From: Mycothermus thermophilus
Taxonomy: Eukaryota > Ascomycota > Sordariomycetes > Sordariales > Chaetomiaceae
Direction of reading: 5' to 3'
NCBI GenBank assembly: GCA_011316235.1
Contig: QQBE01000002.1
Location: 2,551,761-2,615,760, forward strand
DNA length: 64,000 bases
Positions 54,801-64,000 of this stretch are shown here, piece by piece; position 1 is the first letter of the stretch; every line of letters begins with the position of its first letter. A model generated the notes under the pieces. The model saw only the letters and a list, made by a program, of their open reading frames with translations, had not been told where the DNA came from and did not search any database. The position numbers and the translations under genes were made by a program.

Positions 54801-55796
54801 AAGACGGCCCAGGCCATCCGGGACTTCAACAATGGCGAGCAACTGCCTCTCATGATCTTGGCCAACTGGCGTGGCTTCTCTGGTGGCCAACGCGACATGT
54901 ACAACGAGGTTTTGAAGTACGGCTCCTTCATCGTCGACGCCCTCGTCGCCTTCGAGCAGCCTGTCTTCATCTACATCCCGCCTTTCGGTGAGCTCCGCGG
55001 TGGCTCGTGGGTCGTTGTCGACCCAACCATCAACCCACTCGTTATGGAGATGTACGCCGATGTTGATGCTCGCGGTGGTGTGCTCGAGCCCGAGGGTATC
55101 ATCGGCATCAAGTACCGGAAAGACAAGCAGCTGGCCACTATGGCACGCCTCGACGCCCGGTATGCCAACCTCAAGAAGCAGATGGCCAAGGAAGGCCTGT
55201 CCAAGGAAGAGATCGAGGAAATCAAGAAGCAGATGACGGAGCGCGAGCAGCAGCTCCTCCCCATCTACACGCAGATTAGTCTGCAATACGCCGACCTGCA
55301 CGACCGTGCAGGGCGCATGAAGGCCAAGGGTGTCATTCGGGAAGTGCTCGAGTGGCGCAACGCCCGCCGCTTCTTCTACTGGCGCGTGCGCAGGCGTCTC
55401 AACGAGGAGTTTATCCTCCGCCGGATGGCGGCGGCAGAATCACGCACCAGCAACCAGAACGAGACCAAGAACGTTGCGGCCGCGCTTGAGACTCGCCGCC
55501 GCCATCTCGAGCTCATCAAGGCCTGGAGCGGGCTTCCGAGCTTCGATACCGCCGACCGCGAGGTTACGGAGTGGTACGAGCAGAACCGCAACCTCCTGCA
55601 CGAGAAGGTCGAGGCGCTCAAGCAGCAGGCTATTGCGGCTGAGATGCGGGCCCTGGTGCAGCGCGCGGCTACGACATCTATTGCGACCCCTCAAGGGACC
55701 GAGGTCAACGCCGCCTGGGCGGGCATTCGCGATATGCTGTTGGTGATGCCGGTTGAGGAGAGGGAGAAGATTCTGGAGTACTTGAGGCATGTTTAA
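48839..55796 (+). CDS. ACC1: Acetyl-CoA carboxylase (multidomain)
   Basis: Two exons (48839-49021, 49083-55796), phase 0, about 2,298 residues. Makes malonyl-CoA, the first committed step of fatty-acid synthesis, in the cytosol. Domain order is that of eukaryotic ACC. Biotin carboxylase (about residues 60-560) has VLIANNGIAAVKEIRS right after the intron, the ATP loop EGGGGKGIRK and the ELNPRLQVEHPTTE active-site segment. Biotin carboxyl carrier has EVMKMYMP with Lys near residue 734. The large central regulatory region follows. The two halves of the carboxyltransferase are at the C-terminus (SANSGARLGLANELMPHF; NWRGFSGGQRDMYNEV; FGELRGGSWVVVDPTINP). The 61-nt intron has a clear CTAAC branch site but an uncommon GTCCGT donor. 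The frame is uninterrupted for 6.7 kb. Confidence 0.98.
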
Positions 55797-56577
55797 AAGG
55801 GGAGGTGTGGAATCGGAGCTGAGTTCCGCAGACGGGAGGGAGCACGGATGAGTTTCATTGATGAGTGATGAGCAAAGGAATAGATCATGAGATAGATTAT
55901 GACGCCAGGTCGTTTCAAGCGGCTTTGGGACTTAGCCTATGGATAGCGAATGTATTCTGTTTAGACCATTTCTCCAAGAGGTTTGTAGTTTGTCGTGACT
56001 CACTGCGATCACCTGTGTTGATGTCAAGTGTCAATTGCTCACTCCGTCCCAGCCATCACTTGCGTGTGGCGACGGGACAGTAGGGACTGCGATCTGCTGG
56101 TTATTCACGTGCGGTTCACTCATCGCTGTTCCTTCGCGACGATCTTGTAAGATCCACGCCGCGTTGATGTTGAGGCTCGTGCTGTATCATGGACATTGTA
56201 AACTCCTCAGCATATGCGCCGGCTCACGCCATATCTTAGGGCATATATGCCACCCTAATCTCTTTATACCCACTACGATATTCAAGATTATCCAAGACTC
56301 AGGTAGAACGTCCCCGTAGTTGTGCTGATGGCGTGCAGTGCGATGTTCAATCGGACCGAGTTGCCGGGTGTGTTCGGCGGGGTCAACCCCACATCCTGTT
56401 CCGGAGCCGCCCCACATCAAGATCCTCCACTTCTGGGCATCCCATCCGAACCCCAAACCTGGAAATCGCCGGTTGTGGGGCCGACCCTCCAAAACTTCGC
56501 CCTTGGCATTCGCGCATTCTCAGATCGCAGGTCCTCACATCGTGTTGCGGTATGCGATCAATTGTCCGACTGGCACC
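55797..56577. other. Intergenic stretch, carboxylase to PUS1
   Basis: No supported gene. It holds the carboxylase 3' region and PUS1 leader. Upstream overlapping frames (from 56322) are not used because PUS1 starts at 56578. Confidence 0.5.
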
Positions 56578-58502
56578 ATGGCAGCCGGCGATACCAGTCA
56601 ACCCCCGACCGAAGTGTCGCCAGCCGTGTCTACGATGGAGTCCGATACGTCCAATAACCCGCCGACTGGAAACCACGGCGGCCGAGGGAAGCGTGGAGGT
56701 CGTGATCGCGGGGACGACAAACGCAAGCGCAAGCATACCGGCTTCGGCAGCGCGAAGTAGGTACCTTCGATCGGCGACATCCAACATGTGTCTGCCACGG
56801 CGTCAGAAGCCATACCGACACTAACAGTGCGTAGGGGCGATGTCCCCGACAAGCGTGAGCAGGTCCAGAACAACCGCGATGCGAAGCGACGCCGTGTCAT
56901 CGAGGGCACGGCCGATGGCCACAGCTACATGAGCATCTCTTTCACCCCCGAGGAAATCGCGGCAGAGGAGCGCCGTCCCAAGCGCAAGGTCGCCGTCATG
57001 ATCGGCTATGCTGGGACCGGCTACCACGGCATCCAAATCAACCACAAGGAAAAGACGATCGAGGGTGACCTTTTCGCTGCCTTCGTCGCTGCCGGCGCCA
57101 TCTCCAAGGCCAATGCAGACGACCCGAGAAAGTCCAGTCTCGTTCGCTGTGCTCGCACCGACAAAGGCGTACACGCTGCAGGCAATGTTTTGTCTCTGAA
57201 GCTGATCGTCGAGGACCCGGATATCGTCCACAAGATCAATCAACACCTTCCTGACCAGATCCGCGTTTGGGGAATCCAACGAACCAGCAACGGATTTAGC
57301 TGCTATCAAGCTTGCGACTCGCGCCAGTATGAGTACCTGATGCCCAGCTACTCCCTGCTCCCGCCGCAGCCCCACAGCTTTTTGGGGAAGAAGTTGGCCG
57401 AGACGGCCCGTGAGAAGGGGGTCTACGACGAGTACATGGCACGCATCGGAGACCTGAAGGACTTTTGGGCCGAGGTCGAGAAGAATGATATCCAGCCCAT
57501 TCTTGCCAAGCTCGATCCCGACACCAGGGCATGGGTCCTCAAGAAGATCCGTGACACTCAAGACCAAGATCTCGATGGCGAAGAAGGGATGCTGCCGAAG
57601 CCTCGGGCAGAGTCAACATCGGGAGACGTGGACATGAAAGACGATGGGGCCGAGAAGTCCGCGTCGTCCGGCGAGGCGCCCGCCCAGGAAGACGCCACCA
57701 GCAAGCCTGAGCGCGAGCTTACCCCGGGAGAGATGGCCTTGCGTGAGATCAAGGCTGCCTATGTTGCCGCGAAGCGTCGCTATCGCATCACACCAGACCG
57801 CATCGAAAAGCTGCAAGAGGCTCTCAACCAATACGTCGGCACCCACAACTTCCACAACTACACCATCCTCAAGGCTTACAATGATCCGTCGGCGAAACGG
57901 CATATCAAGTCATTTGTCGTGAATCCCGAGCCCATCACGATCCGGGATACGCAATGGCTCTCGCTGCGCGTGCACGGCCAGTCGTTTATGATGCACCAGA
58001 TTCGCAAAATGGTGGCCATGGCGGTCATGGTGGTGCGTTGTGGCGCGCCTCTGAGCATCATCAATGACAGTTATGGGCCACGTCGCATCAGTATTCCCAA
58101 GGCTCCGGGCCTCGGCCTGATGCTGGAAAGGCCCATGTTTACCGAGTACAACAAGAAAGCCCCTTCGCTGGGCAGGGAACCCATCGACTTTTCCAAGTGG
58201 GAGGACCAGATCAAGGAGTTCAAGGACCAACACATTTATCGACGTATGTTCGAGTTGGAAGAAAAGGAGAACTCGTAGGTGTTCCTCGCCCGGCATCGTG
58301 GTGTCAGCGATAGCTAACCTTACCCAGGTTCCACCTTTTCTTCAACCAGGTCGACAATTTCCGCACTGACTACTTCCTCTGGGTCACTGCCGGTGGCCTC
58401 GAGGCTTCGCATGAACGCTCCGCCCGGACGGAGAGAGTCCCCAAGGCGCTGGAGGCAGAGCTCGGTGACGAGGGTGATGGCGTTGAGGAGGTTGGTACGT
58501 AA
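56578..58502 (+). CDS. PUS1: tRNA pseudouridine synthase PUS1
   Basis: Three exons (56578-56756, 56835-58274, 58328-58502) encode 597 residues. Isomerises uridines to pseudouridine in tRNAs and some other RNAs, mainly in the nucleus. The first exon is Gly/Arg/Lys-rich (GGRGKRGGRDRGDDKRKRKH), fitting nuclear targeting. The TruA-type catalytic core follows: KVAVMIGYAGTGYHGIQIN, then RCARTDKGVHAAGN with the catalytic Asp near residue 169, then VWGIQRTSNGFSCYQACDSR. A charged insert (about 330-385) is followed by YVGTHNFHNYT, MMHQIRKMVAMA and the C-terminal FHLFFNQVDNF read across the last intron (ENS-FHLFF). The first intron has a perfect ACTAAC branch site. Confidence 0.95.
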
Positions 58503-58839
58503 AGAAGTATGGGTAGGAAGGTCTGGAGAACTTCCGGGGTTCTTTTTTTGATTTGTATGTATAATCTGTAACCATTAACGGGTTACGGCCGGAGACGGGA
58601 GCTCGGAGCATCCTCTCTTCGCTGAAGACTCCACCAGACAATGGGAACTAGATATTCAGAGTCCTTCTTGGGTTGCAATGATTTCCCTCGGTGTCATTGA
58701 CTCCATTATTCCCGCGACTATTGCAATCGAAGATGCCAGATGCTGCAGTGCGCATAATGTCTGAATCTCTACTGTATTAGCGGATTTCCCAGATCTCTGC
58801 CAACAATTCCTCTGACGTCTTAGTCTCCCGCATCCTGCC
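58503..58839. other. Convergent 3' region between PUS1 and MED22
   Basis: No gene; 3' untranslated and terminator sequence expected for both genes. Confidence 0.6.
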
Positions 58840-59623
58840 TTAACTTTGCTGTTGCTGCAAACCGGGCTCTGAGCTGGCCGGCCCTGCAGCAGCAGGTGTT
58901 GAAACCACGCTGCCTCCCACACCTCCAGGCGTCCCCTCATCTCCTGGGACCTGTGGCTGGTTTGCCAGACACCGTTTTGGAATCTCTCCAGGTCCGTCGA
59001 TGTCGCCTTGGACATAGGTGAACCCGTTGCCCTCCCGCACTAATGACTGCCGCTGATGGTGTCGAAGCGCATCCAGCATGGCAATCACGCTTTGGGCGTC
59101 CTGAGCCATGGCAGCTTCTGAGGAGCTGCCTCCGATGTGGGCAGCGGGCGGCTTGAGCGGGCCGATGACCCAGAGCTCGCGGATCTGGCGGGTGAGGGAG
59201 AGAAGGTCTTCGGCGGAATGAATCTGAGATGAGTGGCGGTGAAGGTAGCGAGTGTCAGTGAGTTGGACAAGGAAATTAATGTACAAAAACACTGCGCCAT
59301 GACGACGTACAATTTGACTCATTACTGTTTGGAGCGCCATGCTGCTGTAGGCCGTTTGACCCGTCGAGGCATTGTTGTCGATGGGCGAGGTACCAATGTA
59401 GACGATGTCACGGAAGGCCGCCATGATTTGGGCGATGAGGATGTTTTTCCTCTCTGGTTCGGTTAGCAAGCCTTCCGTTATGAGATTGGGAGCTCAGAAG
59501 CCCGCCATGGTATCCAAGTGATTGGGGATGGCGATGTGTTTGGAATACAGGGCGATGACTGAATCCGACATGCCACTTACCAAGGAGGTTGTCGGCGACC
59601 TTGGGATCCCGTGACCGATCCAT
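58840..59623 (-). CDS. MED22: Mediator complex subunit 22 (Med22/Srb6)
   Basis: Three exons (59623-59581, 59453-59311, 59223-58840), phases 1 and 0, encode about 189 residues. A head-module subunit of Mediator, which links activators to RNA polymerase II. Splicing assembles MDRSRDPKVADNLLERKNIL, then LIAQIMAAFRDIVYIG, then MALQTVMSQI joined to IHSAEDLLSLTRQIRELWVI. The heptad-like helix and the 'LLSLTRxIRELWxxG' ending match fungal Med22/Surf5 as I know it. The C-terminal 90 residues are Pro/Gly/Gln-rich and not conserved-looking. The gene is small and easily mis-called because the unspliced frames read through both introns. The identification rests on short motifs, so it is good but not certain. 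Confidence 0.78.
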
Positions 59624-60548
59624 ATTATCCGTTGTGAGGTAGTCCTGAATCGGTGATGCGAAGTTATCGGGAATGATATTCGTGGGGGATTCCTGTGGTT
59701 TGGATTTCCCACGGTGCGGTGTCAATGTTCGTCGCTGGTCCAGAGTGTTGGTGGTGGCCCTGACAGTAAAGAAGCCACTGGCATGTGCGAGTACAGTGTT
59801 ACGCACTGTAATGCCTTGAGGGCTGACAGCCAGGGTGCTACGACATGGACACACGATTTCTGGGTATGTCCTGAGGTTTTGAGAGTTTATGATGAAAATG
59901 ACGATGTGCAAGCTAATATCTATGCCAGCAGGATGTTCTGCGACGGTCTCTTGCAAGGTGTATGACGACTTGATTCACTTAGGAACCATATCTACTCCGT
60001 ACAGCCTGTTGAGGTTGTTATCCAGGATGTCAATATTCCTAGAACTTTGACTTTACTCTGCTACATCATTCGCATTTCAAAGTGCCTTGTCAGGAGCCCA
60101 GAGAGCTTTGGTCTTGTCAACACTACGACACAGGACAGGTACCTGAAGGTAATAATAACCGCAGACTTATCGTCTTTAGAATACATTGATGGCCAGCCGC
60201 CGTCAGACGGATGGCTTCGCCCTATTGCTCTTTCCTCCCACAAATCCTGGGTCCAGGTGAATAATGGACTTTATTATTCTTAATTCCTCTGATCCGGTTG
60301 GGTACGCAACCCTCAGAACCGGCCCCTCTTTCTTTTCCTCAGTTGGCATGCGATTTGTCAGTTCACGACAAGTCAAAAGCTTTCATTACAAGCTCATGAC
60401 TAGTTGTGCCAAAATGCTTCTTAGTTACTCTAGCATACCATGGATAGTAGGAAGAGAGAGACCAGTGCCTGAGAAACTCAAAGTCAAGAAGTCCCAATTA
60501 TTTTTCTTTTATTTGGTTACATCTTGCGTCTTTGCTTTGCCAATCGAT
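59624..60548. other. Intergenic stretch upstream of MED22
   Basis: No supported gene; AT-rich in the right half. It contains one partial ACTCCGTAC motif near 59993. Confidence 0.5.
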
Positions 60549-60719
60549 TCAGCTAATTAACTCTTTCAACTTCTTCTGATACTCACACAACTTGCATTCC
60601 CTAAACTCAGTTTTCTGCGACTGTGATGACTTGCATTTATCGGCCCCCGGAAAAGTGCACTTCACTTCACCAGTATCCAAGTGACCACATGTGAACTTTG
60701 TGGTGACCTTGATGCACAT
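60549..60719 (-). CDS. Small cysteine-rich protein (56 aa)
   Basis: ATG at 60719, stop at 60549. Sequence features: MCIKVTTKFTCGHLDTGEVK followed by a second half with GADKCK and ECKLCEYQKKLKELI. The CGH motif, three further Cys and a final CxxC resemble a family of tiny fungal zinc-binding-type proteins that begin MC.K....CGH; I know no function for them. No signal peptide is evident from this start, though an upstream in-frame extension with a hydrophobic stretch (PWSLLLLLR) exists and is probably untranslated or intronic. Very short, so moderate confidence. Confidence 0.5.
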   Translation of the reverse strand: MCIKVTTKFTCGHLDTGEVKCTFPGADKCKSSQSQKTEFRECKLCEYQKKLKELIS

Positions 60720-61187
60720 AGTGAACAAGGTAGCGTTCTCGATCGTAGGCAACGTGACGCAGTCGATGTTAGGCTCTGACCTCAGAAGTAATAAGAGGGA
60801 CCAAGGTAGGTGAGCGAATGTTGGGAATGGAAAACTCATACCTGCCCAGGTGCAACAACTATGTTTCAGTACTTGAGTATGAACGGTCGTGTCCGATAGC
60901 CACGTATTACTTTGACCTTACAGCTCTCAACGCCCTTGGACGGTGTATCTACAATCCCCTGGGATGACGGTCTCGTATCGTCTGCTTCCACGTTTGTTTC
61001 GCACCTTGTTGTTTTTGTATGCTTCCAACGTTGCGTTGCGTTGTCAGATGTTAACAAAGCTTTAGTTGTATTATCAACATTGTCTATGTCATGGACACGA
61101 AGGCTTTATTGATACCCCCCTTTTCTTCTGTAAAGTGTCTTAAGTACAGCAACTGAGCCACATAATAATTCCCGAGTCCCATTGCCC
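60720..61187. other. Intergenic stretch
   Basis: Nothing supported. Confidence 0.5.
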
Positions 61188-63157
61188 TCACAACTGAAGC
61201 CCCATTTTCCTCAACTTTGCCCCGTACCGGTGTAGAAGTAGCGGCACGGGTATCATGATGACACAGATGAATCCCAGCAAGGAGTTCCCCCACCCCAGCC
61301 CGAGGTTCTTGTACATCGAAGGTCCCGCCAAAGGAAGCAGCATGCCAGCGAGACTCCGGAACACTGTGTTCGCGGCAATGGCCGAAGCGGCGTACATGGG
61401 GTAGCAATCAACCAGATATGTGGTCAGAGGCATGAACAACCCAATTCCGCCAAACGCATAGGGGAACAGCCCCAACACGGGCACTATCCAGTGCACCTTG
61501 TATTGGGCAGCCCAGCCGTACCAAAAGAAGGAGGGCGGCAAGAATAAGCTGAAGTAGATGCTCATGGGCAGACGCATTTCTGGCTCGAAAACTCCACCGT
61601 TGGCTTTGGTGCGCTTGATGACGCCGCGGTCTGATTTGGCCGTAACGACGGCCCAACCGACAAGATTGCCCACGCCAAAGCAGATGTAAACCAAGCCCGT
61701 GAGGCCCACACTCCACCCGTATGTTTGCTGGAAGACTGGTGGTATGGTCGTGAAGAGGAGATATAGGGTGCCATAAACGAAGGCGATGTAAAGAGAAACG
61801 AAAAATACCAGTGGTGACAGGAACAGCATTTTGGTCGGACGAATCAAGCCGTTAAGCAGAACACGTCGAGGATTCTGCTCAGCGCCGGGTTCATCATAGC
61901 AGCTCCGTAGCTCAGGACGGCCGAGTTCTTTTTGTAACCGCCGGACCTTACGCCGTATGAGGATTCGGGGATTTGTCTCCGTGGTAAACAACTCCGACAT
62001 GCCCACAACAACAACGGAGACGATGAAGACGATCCAGAAGTCCCAGCGCCACCCGATGGTTTGGGAGAGCCAGCTTCCGATAACCGGGCCAATCGTGGGA
62101 CCTGAGATGGTCAGAAAAACAGCCACAGGGTTAAAGGGTTTCGTATAGACGCACCGATCAGGGGGCCCAGAGTGTAGATGCCGATTGCGAAGCCTCTCTC
62201 ATCAACCCTGAACACATCGGCAATCACACCAGCTCCAAGAGCCTTTCCTAAGTCAGTTCCGTTTGAGTCGTACCAAGCGAGGATTACGGCAATGACTTAC
62301 CAAACAACCAGCGCCGCCAATACCACTGAAGAAGCGGAAGACGATGAGAGCTTCGATGTTCGGCGCCAGTGCACATCCGATTTGCCACGCGCAGAAAAAG
62401 AGATTCGCTGCCGTCAATACCGGTCGGCGACCATATAACTCGCTCAACGGTGCTAGAAATAGCGGCCCGATGACATAGCCCAGCAAATAAACACTCACGG
62501 TCATAGTACCAATGACCGAGTTGTCGTTCCCGAATTCCCGGTTCAAGCTTTCAATGCCTGGTGCCAAGATGGACGATGCAAATGGTGTGAGTAAGGTGAT
62601 GGCCGACAGAAGGCCCGCCATTAACCACTTCTTGCGAGCGGGAAAGTTGAGGGGCATCTCGGGGTCATCCTGTGATTCCCACCCAACGATACCTGCGTCC
62701 AGGTCGGACACGGGGATGGGCGTCCTCGGGATGCGGTCGCGGGTGCGATTCCTCGACAGGATACGAGAGAGACGACTCCGTGTACTCGTGCGCGTGCTGA
62801 TGCGGTTGAGCTCGTTGATGTCATGATTCTGTCCACAAAGTCAGCTTTATTCACCCGTCGTAACATGACTATTGAGTGACTCACCTGGGCGAGTTCGAGG
62901 TCAAGGTCATGACCAGGGACCGCAGTTTCGGCTTCGGCTTGATCATGGCCTGGAAGTTGACTGCTATGGCGAGGTGCATCATCGATGGAATCCCTGGATA
63001 CAGTCGGATGGCTCTCTTTTTCTGCTGACACAATATGACTTGACTCTGCTATCGAGCTTGAATCTGATTGTGACTTCTCTCGCCTTTCAGCACCAGCGTG
63101 GCTTTCGAGGTATTCTGAGCCCTTTTCAGGGAACTGGCTGTTATTCTTTTCCTTCAT
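61188..63157 (-). CDS. MFS transporter, DHA1-type drug/polyamine:proton antiporter
   Basis: Four exons (63157-62885, 62828-62301, 62242-62155, 62101-61188) encode about 600 residues. A plasma-membrane exporter of the major facilitator superfamily. A long polar Ser/Glu-rich N-terminus (about 155 residues) precedes 12 expected TM segments. DHA1 signs: FARKKWLMAGLLSAITLLTP, the TM2-3 loop motif LSELYGRRPVLTAANLFF, IGGAGCL joined to ALGAGVIADVFRVDERG by splicing, IYTLGPLIG joined to PTIGPVIGSWLSQTIGWRW (motif C region), and a long loop with RRKVRRLQKELGR. It ends at a short basic tail. The substrate is unknown. A 7-bp-arm inverted repeat lies about 190 bp upstream of the start. Confidence 0.92.
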
Positions 63158-64000
63158 TGTGGGTGTTTGGGCATGCTACTGGGATTTCGACGTGTTCGAG
63201 AGATGTTTTGATGGTAGACGTTTGCTCGATGGTGGTGTCTGTAATACCGAGGTTGAGGCTCCCAGCCAAGAAACGGCCAAGGCAAGAGCGGTGGGTTCCG
63301 CGGCAGTGAGTTGGGAAGGGGTTGACTGCGTATTTGTGTTGAAGCTAACGAACGTTAGCGTTAAACCTCCAATTGTGGTGAACGGAACGTTGCTTTGGTT
63401 GCCGCGGCAGGGGGTCGGGTTCAGTGTTTGGTGACAGCGCCGGAGATAAGTGGCTATTTCCAGGCGAGCAGCTTGTTGGTGTTAGTCCTGCTAGAAGGCT
63501 CCGAGTTGCCACCGCTTCGACGGCACCATTTCTAAGCACGGAAGGCAGTTAGGCCACTGATGGAACATACGCGGACATGCCCGAATACCAGAACACCGGC
63601 ATGTTTATGGCCATGACTCCACTACTCCGTAAGTCAGTTGGTTCGAGGACTTAGTGAGCCTCATTTCGGGACTGACGGATGGAATCGCATGCCGCCGTTG
63701 TCCATGGCGGGAAGGGTTCATGCCGAAGGTGTCATTTCTGCGGGGAATGTTCTTCCTGCAAATGTCGTCAAAAACGTGCGGATGGGGTGCAGCATCTGCC
63801 ATCTCATTCAAGGACTTTCACTTCTCTTGCATCCGGCAGGCCGGGTCTGTGCAGCACGCCATTCCCCCCTGGCCAGGTGCTGGCCCTGCTCATGCACTCG
63901 ACACCAGGTGATGTCACATGAAAAGCACAACACTCCTGAGTGACTAACGTATGGGCACACATGCAGCATATACATACATGCTGTGTCTGCTAACTAATGC
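63158..64000. other. Upstream region of the MFS gene to window end
   Basis: No supported gene. It contains the inverted repeat at 63344 and one ACTCCGTA motif near 63621. Short frames near 63638-63943 lack features. Confidence 0.5.
63344..63359. promoter_or_regulatory. Inverted repeat in MFS transporter promoter
   Basis: GCTAACG (63344-63350) and CGTTAGC (63353-63359) flank AA, about 190 bp upstream of the minus-strand start. A possible site for a dimeric regulator; no factor identified. Confidence 0.45.

Noticed and set aside
54378..55301. 307-codon minus-strand open frame inside acetyl-CoA carboxylase
   Set aside because: Shadow of the strongly biased carboxylase frame; no independent motif.
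1..64000. Transposon or retroelement remnants
   Set aside because: No transposase, integrase or reverse-transcriptase motifs, long terminal repeats or large inverted repeats were noticed on either strand, although strongly mutated relics could be missed by eye.

Overview
The window looks like nuclear DNA of a filamentous ascomycete, most likely a Sordariomycete. Genes are spaced 0.3-3.7 kb apart. Most carry 0-3 short introns of roughly 50-80 nt with GT-AG ends and CTRAY-like branch sites. Coding regions are GC-rich. The gene content includes a HET gene, an AA9 lytic polysaccharide monooxygenase, a CAT-1/CatA-type large catalase, an Hsp30-type small heat shock protein, a NUDE coiled-coil protein and a fungal multidomain acetyl-CoA carboxylase. 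No rRNA, convincing tRNA, intact transposon or CRISPR-like array was seen. The species cannot be named from this sequence alone.

Left part (0.1-15 kb). A tandem family of SUR7/PalI-like four-helix membrane proteins lies on the minus strand. Two copies are intact and the third is broken. Next come a 738-residue catalase with a perfect CRE box upstream, a BAHD/trichothecene-acetyltransferase-like enzyme, and a tandem pair of DUF6546-like genes whose second copy is broken. Middle-left (15-26 kb) holds a dicarboxylate/amino-acid symporter, a hotdog thioesterase, a frame-broken HET gene, an Hsp20/Hsp30 gene with long heat-shock-element arrays upstream, and an Ap4A phosphorylase.

Middle (27-45 kb). 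Here are a Myb/SANT protein with long proline and glutamine tracts, an unrecognised protein, an F-box pseudogene with two amber codons, a low-complexity Ala/Glu/Lys/Pro protein, a DUF1308 protein, the AA9 enzyme with a structured promoter, a NUDIX hydrolase with two plausible starts, and NUDE. Right part (45-64 kb). A 3.7 kb gene-free stretch leads into acetyl-CoA carboxylase (about 2,298 aa), followed by tRNA pseudouridine synthase PUS1, Mediator subunit MED22, a 56-residue cysteine-rich protein and a DHA1-type MFS transporter.

The genes do not form one pathway. The clearest pattern is evolutionary: the conserved single-copy genes read cleanly over more than 15 kb of coding sequence, while four accessory genes (SUR7-like copy 3, DUF6546-like copy 2, the F-box gene and the HET gene) each carry frameshifts or stops. 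I did not find a convincing new multi-gene system. The best unexplained items are the SUR7-like family with its shared C-terminal tail, and several palindromic or periodic promoter arrays.
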